From: Porphyromonas sp. HMSC065F10
GTDB taxonomy: Bacteria > Bacteroidota > Bacteroidia > Bacteroidales > Porphyromonadaceae
NCBI RefSeq assembly: GCF_001808555.1
Contig: NZ_KV793777.1
Span: 20,669-53,857 of the forward strand
Length of the DNA: 33,189 bases
Direction of reading: 5' to 3'
Shown here: positions 6,668 through 14,907 of the stretch, in pieces
Layout of the letters: the number at the start of each line of letters is the position of its first letter
Position numbering within the stretch: the first letter of the stretch is position 1
Translations under genes and position numbers: made by a program
The notes under the pieces: model-generated
Seen by the model: the letters and a program-made list of their open reading frames with translations, nothing else
What the model was told of the DNA's origin: nothing
The model's database searches: none

Positions 6668-7363
6668 TTACCTCCTACTACCGCTGTATATCGATATGTA
6701 GTAAAGCAGGGTGGCGAGCGATCCCACTGCCGCAATCACGTAGGTGTAGGCGGCGCTGCGTAGCGCGCTGACGGCGTACTTGTGGTCCTCAGGACCGGTG
6801 ACCCCGCTTCGCTCCAGCCAGCTGAGGGCGCGACGGCTGGCGTCGATCTCCACCGGTAGGGTGACGAAGCTGAAGAGCGTCGTCGCCGCAAAGAGGATGA
6901 TCCCGAAGAGGAGCAGCTGGGGGAAGACCCGTACCAATAGCAGCCCGGCGAGCAGTACGAAGCTGAGGATATTGGAGGAGAAGGTGACCACCGGCACCAG
7001 GGCTGTCCGCAGGCGGAGCATGCTGTACCCCACGTGGTGCTGCAGCGCATGACCGGTCTCGTGAGCCGCTACGGCAGCAGCGGCGACGCTCCTCGAGGAG
7101 TAGACTCCCTCGCTGAGGTTGATCGTACGGTCGCCGGGGTTGTAGAAGTCTGTCAGCATCCCTCGAGTCGGTCGCACCTCCACATCGGTGATGCCGCTCT
7201 CGCGGAGCATCTTCTCTGCCACCTCCTTGCCGGTGAGCCCGTCGTGGAGGGGGATCTTGCTGTACTTGCGGAACTTTGACGTCAGGCTCTTCTGGATGAT
7301 CATCCCGACGATCATCACCACGAAGAGGAGGATCCAGAGGAGTGTGCTTGAGGAGCCAGTCAT
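6668..7363 (-). CDS. Membrane zinc metallopeptidase, YugP family
   Basis: The 231-residue protein has an N-terminal membrane segment (about 7-24), the zinc-protease motif HETGH at 101-105 in AAHETGHALQHH, and further hydrophobic segments at about 121-165 and 200-225. These features, its length and the EIDASRRAL motif near 173 match the neutral zinc metallopeptidase family Zn_peptidase_2 (YugP-like). It should be an inner-membrane protease whose substrate is not known. The gene begins 6 nt after the purA stop codon, so it is co-transcribed with purA. Whether this reflects a shared function or only convenience cannot be told. Confidence 0.88.
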   Translation of the reverse strand: MTGSSSTLLWILLFVVMIVGMIIQKSLTSKFRKYSKIPLHDGLTGKEVAEKMLRESGITDVEVRPTRGMLTDFYNPGDRTINLSEGVYSSRSVAAAAVAAHETGHALQHHVGYSMLRLRTALVPVVTFSSNILSFVLLAGLLLVRVFPQLLLFGIILFAATTLFSFVTLPVEIDASRRALSWLERSGVTGPEDHKYAVSALRSAAYTYVIAAVGSLATLLYYISIYSGSRR

Positions 7364-7369
7364 AGTGGA

Positions 7370-8662
7370 TCAGATCTCTCTCAGGATGATGGTCTGCTTG
7401 CGGTCCGGACCGACAGAGACGATGGAGATGGGCGCTCCCAGCTCCTGCTCGATGAAGTGCATGAAGGAGGTGAAGGCCTCCGGCAGATCCTCGGCTCGTG
7501 TGATGCCGGTGAGGTCGCTCTTCCAGCCGGGCAGGGTGGTGTAGATCGGCTCGATCTCGGCATTGATGTCAAAGGGGTACTCTGTCGTCTCCTTCCCATT
7601 GACCCGGTACTTCGTGCAGACCTTGATCTCATCAAAGCCTCCCAGCACATCGCCCTTGGTCATGATCAGGTCGGTGACGCCGCTGAGCATAGTGGTGTAC
7701 TTGAGCGTCACGAGGTCGATCCAGCCACAGCGGCGCTTCCGTCCGGTGACAGCACCGTACTCGTGCCCCACGCGGCTCATCTCGTCCCCGGTCTCATCGA
7801 AGAGCTCTGTCGGGAAGGGTCCCTCGCCGACGCGGGTGCAGTAGGCCTTGAAGATCCCAAATACCCTCCCGATACGGGACGGTGCCACGCCGAAGCCGGC
7901 ACAGCAGCCCGAGGCGATCGTGGTGGAGGAGGTGACGAAGGGGTAGGAGCCGTAGTCGATGTCCAGCAGGCTGCCCTGCGCTCCCTCGGCGAGTACTCGC
8001 TTGCCCTCGCCGAGGGCGTCATTGACAAAGTACTCGCAGTTGATCAGCTTGTAGGCTCTCAGCTTCTCAATGGCGTCAAAGAACTCTCTCTCCAGCTCGG
8101 CAAAGGAGGCCTCCTGGAGAGGGTCGTGACCCAGCAGGTCGCACAGCATGCGGCGATGACGCTCCCGGTGTGCCTCATACTTGGCGCAGAAGTCCGGAGT
8201 CTCGATGTCACCGACGCGGAGACCATTGCGGCTGATCTTATCGGTGTAGGTCGGGCCGATGCCCTTGCCGGTGGTGCCGATCTTGGTGCTCCCCTTGTCC
8301 TGCTCATTGGCAGCGTCGAGGAGACGATGGGTTGGCAGTATGAGGTGGGTCTTGCGGGCGATGCGCAGCCGCTCGTGGAGCACCACACCGGCCTCCTCAA
8401 GCTCCTCGGCCTCCTTGGCGAAGAGGATCGGGTCGAGCACCACACCGTTACCGATGATATTGACCGACCCGCTCTGGAAGACTCCCGATGGCACCGATCT
8501 CAGGACGTGGGTCTTGCCCTCGATCTCCAGCGTGTGACCGGCATTGGGGCCACCCTGGAAGCGCCCGACGATATCGTAATGGGGGGTCAGTACATCGACC
8601 ACCTTTCCCTTTCCCTCATCGCCCCACTGCAGTCCCAGCAGGACATCTACCTTATTATCCAT
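7370..8662 (-). CDS. purA: Adenylosuccinate synthetase
   Basis: The enzyme joins IMP and aspartate using GTP to make adenylosuccinate, the first committed step to AMP, in the cytoplasm. The 430-residue length fits the family. The N-terminal catalytic loop QWGDEGKGK is at 12-20 (general base D15), and GGPNAGHT places the second catalytic residue at H43. Further PurA signatures include GTTGKGIGPTYTDK (near 128) and EGAQGSLLDIDYGSYPFVTSS (near 220). The start ATG follows a clear -7 box by about 40 nt. It heads a two-gene unit with the YugP-like protease. Confidence 0.97.
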   Translation of the reverse strand: MDNKVDVLLGLQWGDEGKGKVVDVLTPHYDIVGRFQGGPNAGHTLEIEGKTHVLRSVPSGVFQSGSVNIIGNGVVLDPILFAKEAEELEEAGVVLHERLRIARKTHLILPTHRLLDAANEQDKGSTKIGTTGKGIGPTYTDKISRNGLRVGDIETPDFCAKYEAHRERHRRMLCDLLGHDPLQEASFAELEREFFDAIEKLRAYKLINCEYFVNDALGEGKRVLAEGAQGSLLDIDYGSYPFVTSSTTIASGCCAGFGVAPSRIGRVFGIFKAYCTRVGEGPFPTELFDETGDEMSRVGHEYGAVTGRKRRCGWIDLVTLKYTTMLSGVTDLIMTKGDVLGGFDEIKVCTKYRVNGKETTEYPFDINAEIEPIYTTLPGWKSDLTGITRAEDLPEAFTSFMHFIEQELGAPISIVSVGPDRKQTIILREI

Positions 8663-8702
8663 AGCTCAGTATCTATTATCTATCTTACTATATCTGTGAG
8701 TA

Positions 8703-8710
8703 CAAATATA
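8703..8710 (-). promoter_or_regulatory. -7 promoter element for purA
   Basis: The minus strand reads TATATTTG, an exact match to TAnnTTTG, about 40 nt upstream of the purA start codon. A TTGC lies 23 nt further upstream and is a weak -33 candidate. Confidence 0.6.
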
Positions 8711-8739
8711 GCAATTTCGCCACTCTTTCATTCGCAACG

Positions 8740-8773
8740 GAGTCCGAGAGGGCGAAAACGCTCTCTCGGACTC
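8740..8773 (-). terminator. Hairpin after the 8.8-kb lipoprotein gene
   Basis: GAGTCCGAGAG (8740-8750) pairs perfectly with CTCTCGGACTC (8763-8773), about 30 nt past the lipoprotein stop codon and just before the purA promoter. No strong T-run follows on either strand. It may be a weak terminator or an mRNA-end stabiliser that insulates purA. Confidence 0.55.
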
Positions 8774-8802
8774 CTCGCTCTGTCTTGCCGGTGCCGATAG
8801 AC

Positions 8803-9345
8803 CTACTTCGCTATCACTTCCACCCTCTCCTCCTTAAAGTCCAGTCTCAGTGTGATGAGGAGAGGACCCCTGTCCGGACGCTTGATGATCTTGTCGCCGA
8901 TCCGGATGCTCTGCAGTACGAAGACGCTGTCCATGTAGTATCCCTCCCGTCCATGAGCGAAGGTCATGGTGCACTCAAGAGGAATGCTCTGAGTCTTGTA
9001 GGCAATCTTGATGCGAGACTTGACGGTTCCTTTTCTCTCTCCTTTCATCACGGAAGAGGGGACGGGTGCCATAAAGTCGATGTAGCAGTCATTTCCCTTG
9101 GTGACAAAGGAGTAGGGGATCCGGCTGCCGCCTCGCTCGCTATCAAAGATCATCAGATTTCTGACGAGGGCATCGTTCATAACCTGCTTCCCCATCCAGT
9201 CTTCCAGCCGGATCGCCACGTCTGTCATCTTGACCCCGTGTGGCTCGGACATGTCGATCGGCTTGCCGGTCCCGCCCTTGCAGGAGAGCAGTGAGGAGAG
9301 GAGGATCAGTCCGAGGGATAGTCTGAGGATAAGGTTTCTCTTCAT
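8803..9345 (-). CDS. Hypothetical lipoprotein
   Basis: The 180-residue protein starts with a lipoprotein signal (MKRNLILRLSLGLILLSSLLSC, lipid-carrying Cys at 22). The mature part is mostly predicted beta strand with alternating hydrophobic residues, ending LLITLRLDFKEERVEVIAK. I do not recognise a named family. It should be anchored in the cell envelope. It stands alone, with its own -7 box at 9419-9426 and a hairpin after its stop. An array of CTAATA palindromes lies just upstream of that promoter, which is a candidate control site (inference). The downstream gene, purA, has its own promoter, so they need not be linked. Confidence 0.8.
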   Translation of the reverse strand: MKRNLILRLSLGLILLSSLLSCKGGTGKPIDMSEPHGVKMTDVAIRLEDWMGKQVMNDALVRNLMIFDSERGGSRIPYSFVTKGNDCYIDFMAPVPSSVMKGERKGTVKSRIKIAYKTQSIPLECTMTFAHGREGYYMDSVFVLQSIRIGDKIIKRPDRGPLLITLRLDFKEERVEVIAK

Positions 9346-9418
9346 GGGATAGTGCTTGTTTAGTGGTTGGTAAGTACTCGGGAGAAGTGATGACTTAGCT
9401 GATCGGCTCCTCTCACGA

Positions 9419-9426
9419 CAAAGATA
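9419..9426 (-). promoter_or_regulatory. -7 promoter element for the 8.8-kb lipoprotein gene
   Basis: The minus strand reads TATCTTTG, an exact TAnnTTTG match, about 73 nt upstream of the start codon. I see no -33 TTTG at the usual distance. Confidence 0.55.
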
Positions 9427-9456
9427 GGCAATAATCCGATCTGCGACCGGTCTTTT

Positions 9457-9516
9457 CTAATACCGATATTAGTGAAGTCTAATATCGGTATTAGGGAAAT
9501 CTAATATCGGTATTAG
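9457..9516. repeat. Three 16-bp CTAATA palindromes at a 22-bp period
   Basis: CTAATACCGATATTAG (9457-9472) is followed by its reverse complement CTAATATCGGTATTAG at 9479-9494 and 9501-9516, with 6-nt spacers (tgaagt, ggaaat). The outer six bases of each unit are self-complementary. The same unit and the same period recur at the right edge of the window (33162-33189). Confidence 0.85.
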
Positions 9517-9518
9517 AT

Positions 9519-9543
9519 CCGGCGGACCTCCACGTCCTGCCGG
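9519..9543 (-). terminator. Possible terminator hairpin after the TonB-dependent receptor
   Basis: CCGGC/GCCGG and an inner GGAC/GTCC form a 9-bp stem with one bulged A, about 35 nt past the receptor stop codon. No T-run follows. The AT-rich palindrome array comes next instead. Confidence 0.4.
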
Positions 9544-9576
9544 TCAGACTATTGTGTGGGGGCGCCGAGCAGCCGC

Positions 9577-11979
9577 TCAGAGGACGGTGAAGCTGATGCG
9601 CCAGGTCGCCATAATGCCGAAGCCCTGGAGCCGCATCGCCGTGTAGTCGTTGGTCCGCTCGTTGTAGGTCATAGACATGACGTTTCGGTAGTTGGTGATA
9701 TTCTGCAGGTCGAGACCAAACTCCTCCGTGATCCGTCTCCCCGGGTGGCGGAAGCCCAGCTTGATATCGGTACGGAAGTAAGGCTTCATCCGGAGGGTGT
9801 TGCTCCGCTCGGCATCGAGGACGGGGCGCTTCTCGGCTGCGGACTGCTCCCTCAGGAGTGGCGTATAGCGCATCCCTCCGGCGACGGTACTCTTGAGGTC
9901 CGCCGTGAGGGTCCACGACTTGCTGATGGCGTACTCTCCGCCGCCGGTGAGATTGAGGATGTACCCGCCGTCCATTGCCGTGTGCCACCGCTTGGAGGAG
10001 GGACCGGTGGTGTAGGTGGAGCTGAAGAGGGTCGCATTGGTGAGGAGGTAGTAATTCTTGGAGATAAATTTCTCCAGCGTCAGCTCCACACCGACGTTTC
10101 GCCCAGTGCCACGATTGACGAGACTTGGCAGCGGGACGATGCTATTGTCGTCCGTGACTCCGACATTGAGCATACTCCAGGCGGAGGTGGGATCCTGCTG
10201 CACCGGGATGTCAAAGAGATGCTGGTAGTAGCCCTCCACCTTGAGGTGCCAGTCGGGGGCAAAGGCCCAGTCGTAGTAGGCGTCCGCATGCCAAGCACGG
10301 GACGGCTTGAGGTCCCTATTGGTCTCCTCGTCCGAACCTGGGATGCGGGCGAAGTAGAAGGTCCGCGGCTGGAGCTGGCTGTAGAGCCCTCCCGCCAGTC
10401 CGAGGATATGGGACGGCGCCGGCTCGTACATAAGTCCCAGACGCGGCTCGAGAGTCTTATGTGTATTGAGTGTCGTCATCATACCGTGGAGTCCGGCGGT
10501 GAGAGCCCAGCGCTGAGACGGCTTGTAGCGATACTGACCATAGAGACGTCCCACACCAAATCGCCCCTTCTCGCTTACCGTGCCCGCATCCGTTGCTATC
10601 GGTATGTCGGCGTGGTAGTCCACCTGATAGATATCGCCTGTCGCTCCCGCCACCACGAGAGAGGAGAGGTCGGGGTGCCAGGTGAGGTCGGTGTGGAGGG
10701 AGTACTTGATCTCCTTGGAGGTATCCTTCATTACCTGCTCGTAGTTGTCGGTCAGCTCTCCACTCTCCTTGAGTTGCTTCCTGACGTCGAGGTCAAGGGC
10801 GGTACGGACGAGAGAGAGGGTGGTACGCTGCTGCACCTGCTTGCTCCAGCGGGCATCGTGGGTGAGACCGATGATGAGGTTGCTGCTGCCCTCGTCGATG
10901 AGCTGATTGTAGCTGTCGAGCGCCCCCTCGTCCTCTATGTCGATCATGCCGTCCTCGGTCGACACCAGCTTCTCCGTATTGATCTTGATGAAGCTCTTCC
11001 CCCAGAGGGTCATGAGGGAGAGGCTGTGCCGGTCGTCGGCGTGGAGATTGACCTTGAGGGTCAGGTCCTGATACTCCGGCACGGCGGGGAGCTTCATCAG
11101 CTTCAGTCCGCTCATAATCCGCGGCACGGAGTATCTATAAGAAATGAGATAATTGGACTCGCGTCCTCCCGGGATCGGTCCCTCGAAGCCCAGCTCAAGA
11201 CCGCCGTAGCCTGTCTGCAGCCACCCCTCGTGGTGTGCGGTGTTGCCGGGGCGCATCGTCAGGTCAAAGATGCCGGAGAGGGCGTTGCCGAAGGGGGCCG
11301 GCCAGGCGCTGAGGTGGAAGTCAGAGTTGGTCAGCAGGTTGGTATTGATCATCGAGACCTGCCCGCCCGTGAGGCCGATGCCGGCATTGAAGTGATTGAG
11401 ATTGGGCACCTCGATGCCGTCGAGGACCCACTGCAGACCTATGGGGCTATTGCCACGGATGATGATGTCATTGCGGCTGTCGTTGGCGGGCATGACACCG
11501 GCAAAGCTCCGCACCATACGTGCCGGGTCACCGAGCGAGGAGGCAAAGCGGTAGGTCTCATCGGTGCTGAAGCTCCGCCCTCCGGCAAAGCTCAGCGGGT
11601 CGAGCGTCTTGCTCTTGTCGTAGGGTGCGGAGACCACCACCTCGCCCAGCACGACATCAAGGGGCTCCAGCTCTACATCGAGGACCGTCTCCTTAGTCGG
11701 CAGCACGGTGACTGACAGCTCGCGGCTCAGGAAGCCGATGCTCCGCACCTCGATCGTATGGCGCCCAATGGGTGCACGGAGCTCAAAGGTGCCGTCCTCT
11801 CCTATCGTGGTGTAGACCAAGGGGTCTGTTCCCCGGACGAGGATCGTGGCGGCGGTGATGGGTGCATTGGGGTTGGAGCTCGTGACCCTACCCCTGACGG
11901 TCCCCTGCCCGAGGCCGACCAAGGGAAGGAGAAGGAGGATGCCGAGCAGCAGGATGGCTTGACGACTGAATGACGACAT
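9577..11979 (-). CDS. TonB-dependent outer-membrane receptor
   Basis: The 800-residue protein has a Sec signal peptide (about 1-24) and then a carboxypeptidase-regulatory-like beta-sandwich (GTVRGRVTSSNPNAPITAATI... about 26-105), common in Bacteroidetes receptors. A plug domain follows at about 125-240 (NDIIIRGNSPIGLQWVLDGIEVPN), then a long beta-barrel ending in an aromatic/hydrophobic C-terminal strand (ATWRISFTVL). It should import a TonB-energised substrate across the outer membrane, but the ligand cannot be inferred. No SusD partner is adjacent, so it is not a standard glycan-uptake pair. The start ATG gives a clean signal peptide. The antisense strand is open for long stretches, a base-composition artefact. 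Confidence 0.92.
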   Translation of the reverse strand: MSSFSRQAILLLGILLLLPLVGLGQGTVRGRVTSSNPNAPITAATILVRGTDPLVYTTIGEDGTFELRAPIGRHTIEVRSIGFLSRELSVTVLPTKETVLDVELEPLDVVLGEVVVSAPYDKSKTLDPLSFAGGRSFSTDETYRFASSLGDPARMVRSFAGVMPANDSRNDIIIRGNSPIGLQWVLDGIEVPNLNHFNAGIGLTGGQVSMINTNLLTNSDFHLSAWPAPFGNALSGIFDLTMRPGNTAHHEGWLQTGYGGLELGFEGPIPGGRESNYLISYRYSVPRIMSGLKLMKLPAVPEYQDLTLKVNLHADDRHSLSLMTLWGKSFIKINTEKLVSTEDGMIDIEDEGALDSYNQLIDEGSSNLIIGLTHDARWSKQVQQRTTLSLVRTALDLDVRKQLKESGELTDNYEQVMKDTSKEIKYSLHTDLTWHPDLSSLVVAGATGDIYQVDYHADIPIATDAGTVSEKGRFGVGRLYGQYRYKPSQRWALTAGLHGMMTTLNTHKTLEPRLGLMYEPAPSHILGLAGGLYSQLQPRTFYFARIPGSDEETNRDLKPSRAWHADAYYDWAFAPDWHLKVEGYYQHLFDIPVQQDPTSAWSMLNVGVTDDNSIVPLPSLVNRGTGRNVGVELTLEKFISKNYYLLTNATLFSSTYTTGPSSKRWHTAMDGGYILNLTGGGEYAISKSWTLTADLKSTVAGGMRYTPLLREQSAAEKRPVLDAERSNTLRMKPYFRTDIKLGFRHPGRRITEEFGLDLQNITNYRNVMSMTYNERTNDYTAMRLQGFGIMATWRISFTVL

Positions 11980-12249
11980 AGCAGTACTATTCTGAGTGAT
12001 GTGTTCCGATGACTTAATGCCCCAAAGTTCGCTCCTTCTTATGACAAATCGGTTTCTTTGCCGTTACATACTCAGGCTCTTTCAGAGTTATGCATTTCTC
12101 AGGGAGTCACCGGTGTGAGACTTCAGCCTAATGGACAGCCGTCCTTACTCTGCCGCAAGGTGCTGATACGCATAGGGGTATGACTATATGGGGAAAATAG
12201 TGTATTATTGCACGCTCCCAACCAAAGAAGCTGAGCAGGATCAAGGGAT
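11980..12249. other. Divergent intergenic region
   Basis: This 270-bp gap separates the minus-strand receptor from the plus-strand flippase-like gene and must hold promoters for both. I found only near matches to the -7 consensus (GAACTTTG on the minus strand near 12030, TATTATTG on the plus strand near 12200), so I do not call either. Confidence 0.5.
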
Positions 12250-13308
12250 ATGTCCAATAGAGTGAAGCATTTGCCTCAAGGAGAAGCGAAGTCCAAGAGG
12301 ATCATCAAAATCGTCACCTGGAGTCTCCTCGTGGTGGTGATGGTGCTGGTCGTCCGCTTTGTTGCCTCGGTGGACTTCTCTGCGCTGGGGGACCTGCTCC
12401 GGAAGACCCCGGTGATGCTCCCCTTAGTCGTCCTGATGTCCTTTATCTCCTATGCAGCCTCCAATGTCGCGTGGAACCTCTGTCTCAGCGTCGACGGGGA
12501 GCGGAGCCTGCCCTTCTGGAGGCTCTTTGTCTACCGACTGATAGGTGACATGCTCGCCCCCTTTAATCCCACCGGCATAGTGGCCGGGGAGACGGTGAAG
12601 GTGATGCTGATGCGGCGTGACGGGATCTCTGTCGAGCATGCTCTCAGCTCCGTCCTCACCCATAGGGGGCTGGTGATCCTTGCCAACGTCCTCATGACGA
12701 TCGTGTCAGTCTTCTATATCCTGATGGGGAGTGCGATACGTGGGACTCAAGGCGTACTGGTCGCTCTCGGCACGGTGGCGGTGATGGCCTTTATCTTTTA
12801 TGGTCTCTTCCGCCTGCTGGTCCATCCCCGCCTGCTGATCGGTCGGACGGTGGAGAGCCTGGCTCGGAGGACGCAGTGGTCCCTCCTCTCCGAGGAGCGG
12901 ATCCGCAAGACCTACGCCGCCAATCTCGAGGCGGCACGGTTTTTTCACCGACACAAGCATCGCTTTTGCCTCACGCTGGGACTCTGTATGGTCCATTGGG
13001 TCTTCGGGGCGATGGAGTTTTTCGTCATCTTCACCACGCTGGGACTTAACGTCACCGTGATGGGTGCTATAGCTGTGGAGATGGGCGTGGGGGTCTTCAA
13101 GACCCTCGGGTCGGTCATCCCCGGGCAGCTGGGTATCGAGGAGTACGGGAATAAGGTGATGCTCGACCTCATCGGTGTGCAGAGCAATGAGGTGTGGCTC
13201 GCTGCCTCGCTCATGAGGCGAGGGCGTCAGCTCTTCTGGCTCGCAGTGGCGGGGATCGCCTCGCTCGTGGTCTATCGCCGTCATCCGGCAGTGCGGAGTG
13301 GGGAGTAG
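12250..13308 (+). CDS. Flippase-like integral membrane protein (LPG synthase TM/UPF0104 family)
   Basis: The 352-residue protein has about eight hydrophobic segments, the first at about 20-42. It carries family features such as the FNPTGIVAGETVKVMLM motif near residue 116 and a late GVFKTLGSVIPGQLGIEEYGNKVML motif near 281. This is the lysylphosphatidylglycerol-synthase transmembrane (AglD/UPF0104) family, found in lipid or glycolipid flipping and modification. The aminoacyl-transfer domain of MprF is absent, so lipid lysylation is not expected. A glycosyltransferase follows 32 nt downstream on the same strand, which supports a joint role in making or moving a lipid-linked sugar (inference). 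Confidence 0.85.
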   Translation: MSNRVKHLPQGEAKSKRIIKIVTWSLLVVVMVLVVRFVASVDFSALGDLLRKTPVMLPLVVLMSFISYAASNVAWNLCLSVDGERSLPFWRLFVYRLIGDMLAPFNPTGIVAGETVKVMLMRRDGISVEHALSSVLTHRGLVILANVLMTIVSVFYILMGSAIRGTQGVLVALGTVAVMAFIFYGLFRLLVHPRLLIGRTVESLARRTQWSLLSEERIRKTYAANLEAARFFHRHKHRFCLTLGLCMVHWVFGAMEFFVIFTTLGLNVTVMGAIAVEMGVGVFKTLGSVIPGQLGIEEYGNKVMLDLIGVQSNEVWLAASLMRRGRQLFWLAVAGIASLVVYRRHPAVRSGE

Positions 13309-13340
13309 ACCTATCTTTACTATGAATTACTCTGATATCC

Positions 13341-14507
13341 ATGATCGGAAAGAAGCCTGAGATCCTCTGTATCTCGCATAAGTATCCCCCCTCCACCGGA
13401 GGGATGGAGCGGCAGAGCTATGAGCTCATCAAGGGGCTGAAGACCTACTACAAGGTCCACTCCTTCACCTATAAGAAAGGGGACCAATCCAAGGTGGTCT
13501 GGCTCGCTGCGCTCAAGCGTCACATCATGGAGTGCCTCGAGAGTCATCCCGGGATACGGCTGATCCACCTCAATGATGGGGCGATGGCCTCCGCCTCGCT
13601 CTGGATGCAGAAGGAGCTCAACATCCCTGTTGTCGTCACTTATCACGGGCTGGATGTCACCTTTCCGCTGGACTTTTATCAGGATAAGCTCATCCCCAAG
13701 CTGGAGCAGTACAGTGCGGCAATCTGTGTCAGCGAGTACACCCGCCAGCAGTGCCTCAAGCGAGGATTTGACTCCGAACACACCTATACGGTGCCCAATG
13801 GCGTCGATGTGTCGCTGGCAGATAAGCCCGATCGTCGGGAGGAGATCACAGAGGAGCTGCTGTCGCAAGGAGTGGACGTGCGAGGCAAGCGTGTGATCAT
13901 CGCCAGTGGTCGCTCTGTGAAGCGGAAGGGCTTCTCGTGGTTTATCAAGAATGTGTTGCCCTCTCTTGGCCCCGATGTGGTGCTGCTGATGACCGGACCA
14001 CGGCGACAGGAGCAGTCCTTCATGCAGTCTGTGACGCGCTATATACCGTGGAATGACCTGCGTCTCTTCCTCGGGGCGCCCACCGATGAGGCAGAGCTGG
14101 ATGAGCTGCTGGAGACGACCCCCGGCGTCTATCACCTGGGGCGGGTCTCCTTTGAGGACCTCATGTCGCTCTACTCGCTGGCGGACCTCTTCGTGATGCC
14201 CAATATCCCTGTCGAGGGGGACCAGGAGGGATTTGGCCTTGTCGCTCTCGAGGCAAGTGTGCGGGGGACCTGGGTCGTTGCTTCAGGCATAGAGGGCATT
14301 ACCGAGGCGGTGATCGAGGGTGCCAATGGCACTCTCCTTCCTCCCGAGGATCCCGACCGCTGGGTCGCCAAGATCCGCGAGCTCCTCTCTATGCCACAGC
14401 AGGAGCTGGCGGAGTGGGGCAGGCGAGGGCAGTCCTACACCACCGACCACTTCTCGTGGGACCGTATGGTCGATGGCTACAAGACCGTCTTTGACCGCTA
14501 CATATAG
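13341..14507 (+). CDS. GT4-family glycosyltransferase
   Basis: The 388-residue protein is a GT-B fold retaining glycosyltransferase. The N-terminal acceptor domain has the GGME motif at 20-23. The C-terminal domain binds the nucleotide sugar, with the E-x7-E pair at E296 and E304 in EGFGLVALE and a preceding ASGRSVKRKGF segment near 189-199. It has no signal peptide and should act on the cytoplasmic face of the membrane. The sugar and acceptor are unknown. It is the second gene of a likely operon with the flippase-like protein. A hairpin terminator lies at 14708-14742, after a structured repeat whose left end overlaps the last base of the stop codon. Confidence 0.9.
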   Translation: MIGKKPEILCISHKYPPSTGGMERQSYELIKGLKTYYKVHSFTYKKGDQSKVVWLAALKRHIMECLESHPGIRLIHLNDGAMASASLWMQKELNIPVVVTYHGLDVTFPLDFYQDKLIPKLEQYSAAICVSEYTRQQCLKRGFDSEHTYTVPNGVDVSLADKPDRREEITEELLSQGVDVRGKRVIIASGRSVKRKGFSWFIKNVLPSLGPDVVLLMTGPRRQEQSFMQSVTRYIPWNDLRLFLGAPTDEAELDELLETTPGVYHLGRVSFEDLMSLYSLADLFVMPNIPVEGDQEGFGLVALEASVRGTWVVASGIEGITEAVIEGANGTLLPPEDPDRWVAKIRELLSMPQQELAEWGRRGQSYTTDHFSWDRMVDGYKTVFDRYI

Positions 14508-14679
14508 AGACTGTTGCACGAAGGCGATCTGCTGCGTTGCTTTCGGAATTCGGTCTCGGTCACGTACGTGAGTACGCTCCTTTCGGTCTCATCCTCAGCG
14601 CCTTGCATCTCATCCTTCGTGCAAAGTCTCAGCACATTTGAAACAAATGTGCGAGAATGGCACTTCGTGCAACATTCTC
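14507..14679 (+). repeat. Structured dispersed repeat, copy B (divergent)
   Basis: The layout matches the 16-kb copy. It has a left arm GAGACTGTTGCACGAAGG, a core with GGTCACGTACGTGAGTACGC and CCTTGCATCT, an inner right arm CCTTCGTGCAAAGTCTC, a small hairpin GCACATTTG-AAA-CAAATGTGC (14632-14652), and an outer right arm CTTCGTGCAACATTCTC. The stem sequences differ from the other copies but still pair, which suggests that the fold is what is conserved. It begins at the last base of the glycosyltransferase stop codon. Confidence 0.75.
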
Positions 14680-14707
14680 ATATAGTCTGTCATAGAGACT
14701 TAAGAGA

Positions 14708-14742
14708 GGGAGATGTGGAGCTACGATCGGCATCTCCCTTTT
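14708..14742 (+). terminator. Intrinsic terminator of the flippase/glycosyltransferase unit
   Basis: GGGAGATG (14708-14715) pairs with CATCTCCC (14731-14738), followed by TTTTCT. Flanking AGA/TTTT can extend the stem. It lies between copy B of the repeat and the promoter of the WYL regulator. Confidence 0.75.
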
Positions 14743-14764
14743 CTCTACAAAAGCGTGCCAGGTA

Positions 14765-14783
14765 TGCGAAGATAGAGTTCGCA
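14765..14783 (+). promoter_or_regulatory. Probable WYL-regulator operator 1
   Basis: TGCGAA (14765-14770) and TTCGCA (14778-14783) form an inverted repeat with a 7-nt spacer (gatagag). The site ends 9 nt before a -7 box. The same 19-bp site with the same 9-nt offset recurs at 15977-15995, right after the regulator gene. A dimeric winged-helix repressor bound here would block the promoter. Confidence 0.7.
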
Positions 14784-14792
14784 GTCACTGGG

Positions 14793-14800
14793 TACCTTTG
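14793..14800 (+). promoter_or_regulatory. -7 promoter element for the WYL regulator
   Basis: TACCTTTG matches TAnnTTTG exactly and lies about 110 nt before the start codon. The upstream operator occupies the -33 region, and no TTTG is seen there. Confidence 0.65.
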
Positions 14801-14907
14801 CGACAATCAATCACTAACCACTACATCCAGCCTTCATCTCGAGTAAGCAACGGTCTCCTGATGCACGATCAATCTTTATCTACAGACAATCCACTTACCC
14901 TTGCCCT

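Noticed and set aside
7457-8800. A 447-codon plus-strand open frame opposite purA
   Set aside because: purA is unmistakable on the minus strand. The antisense product has no recognisable motif.
9457-9516. Palindrome array as a CRISPR
   Set aside because: The spacers are only 6 nt, the units are palindromic and inverted relative to each other, and no cas gene is present.
9556-11715. A 719-codon plus-strand open frame opposite the TonB-dependent receptor
   Set aside because: Its translation is low-complexity, rich in Gly, Glu, Val and His, with no domain or signal. The minus strand encodes a clear receptor over the same bases, so this is a GC-rich antisense artefact.
14507-14679. Repeat copy B as the terminator of the glycosyltransferase gene
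   Set aside because: It has no T-run after its stems, and a conventional terminator with TTTT lies just downstream at 14708-14742.
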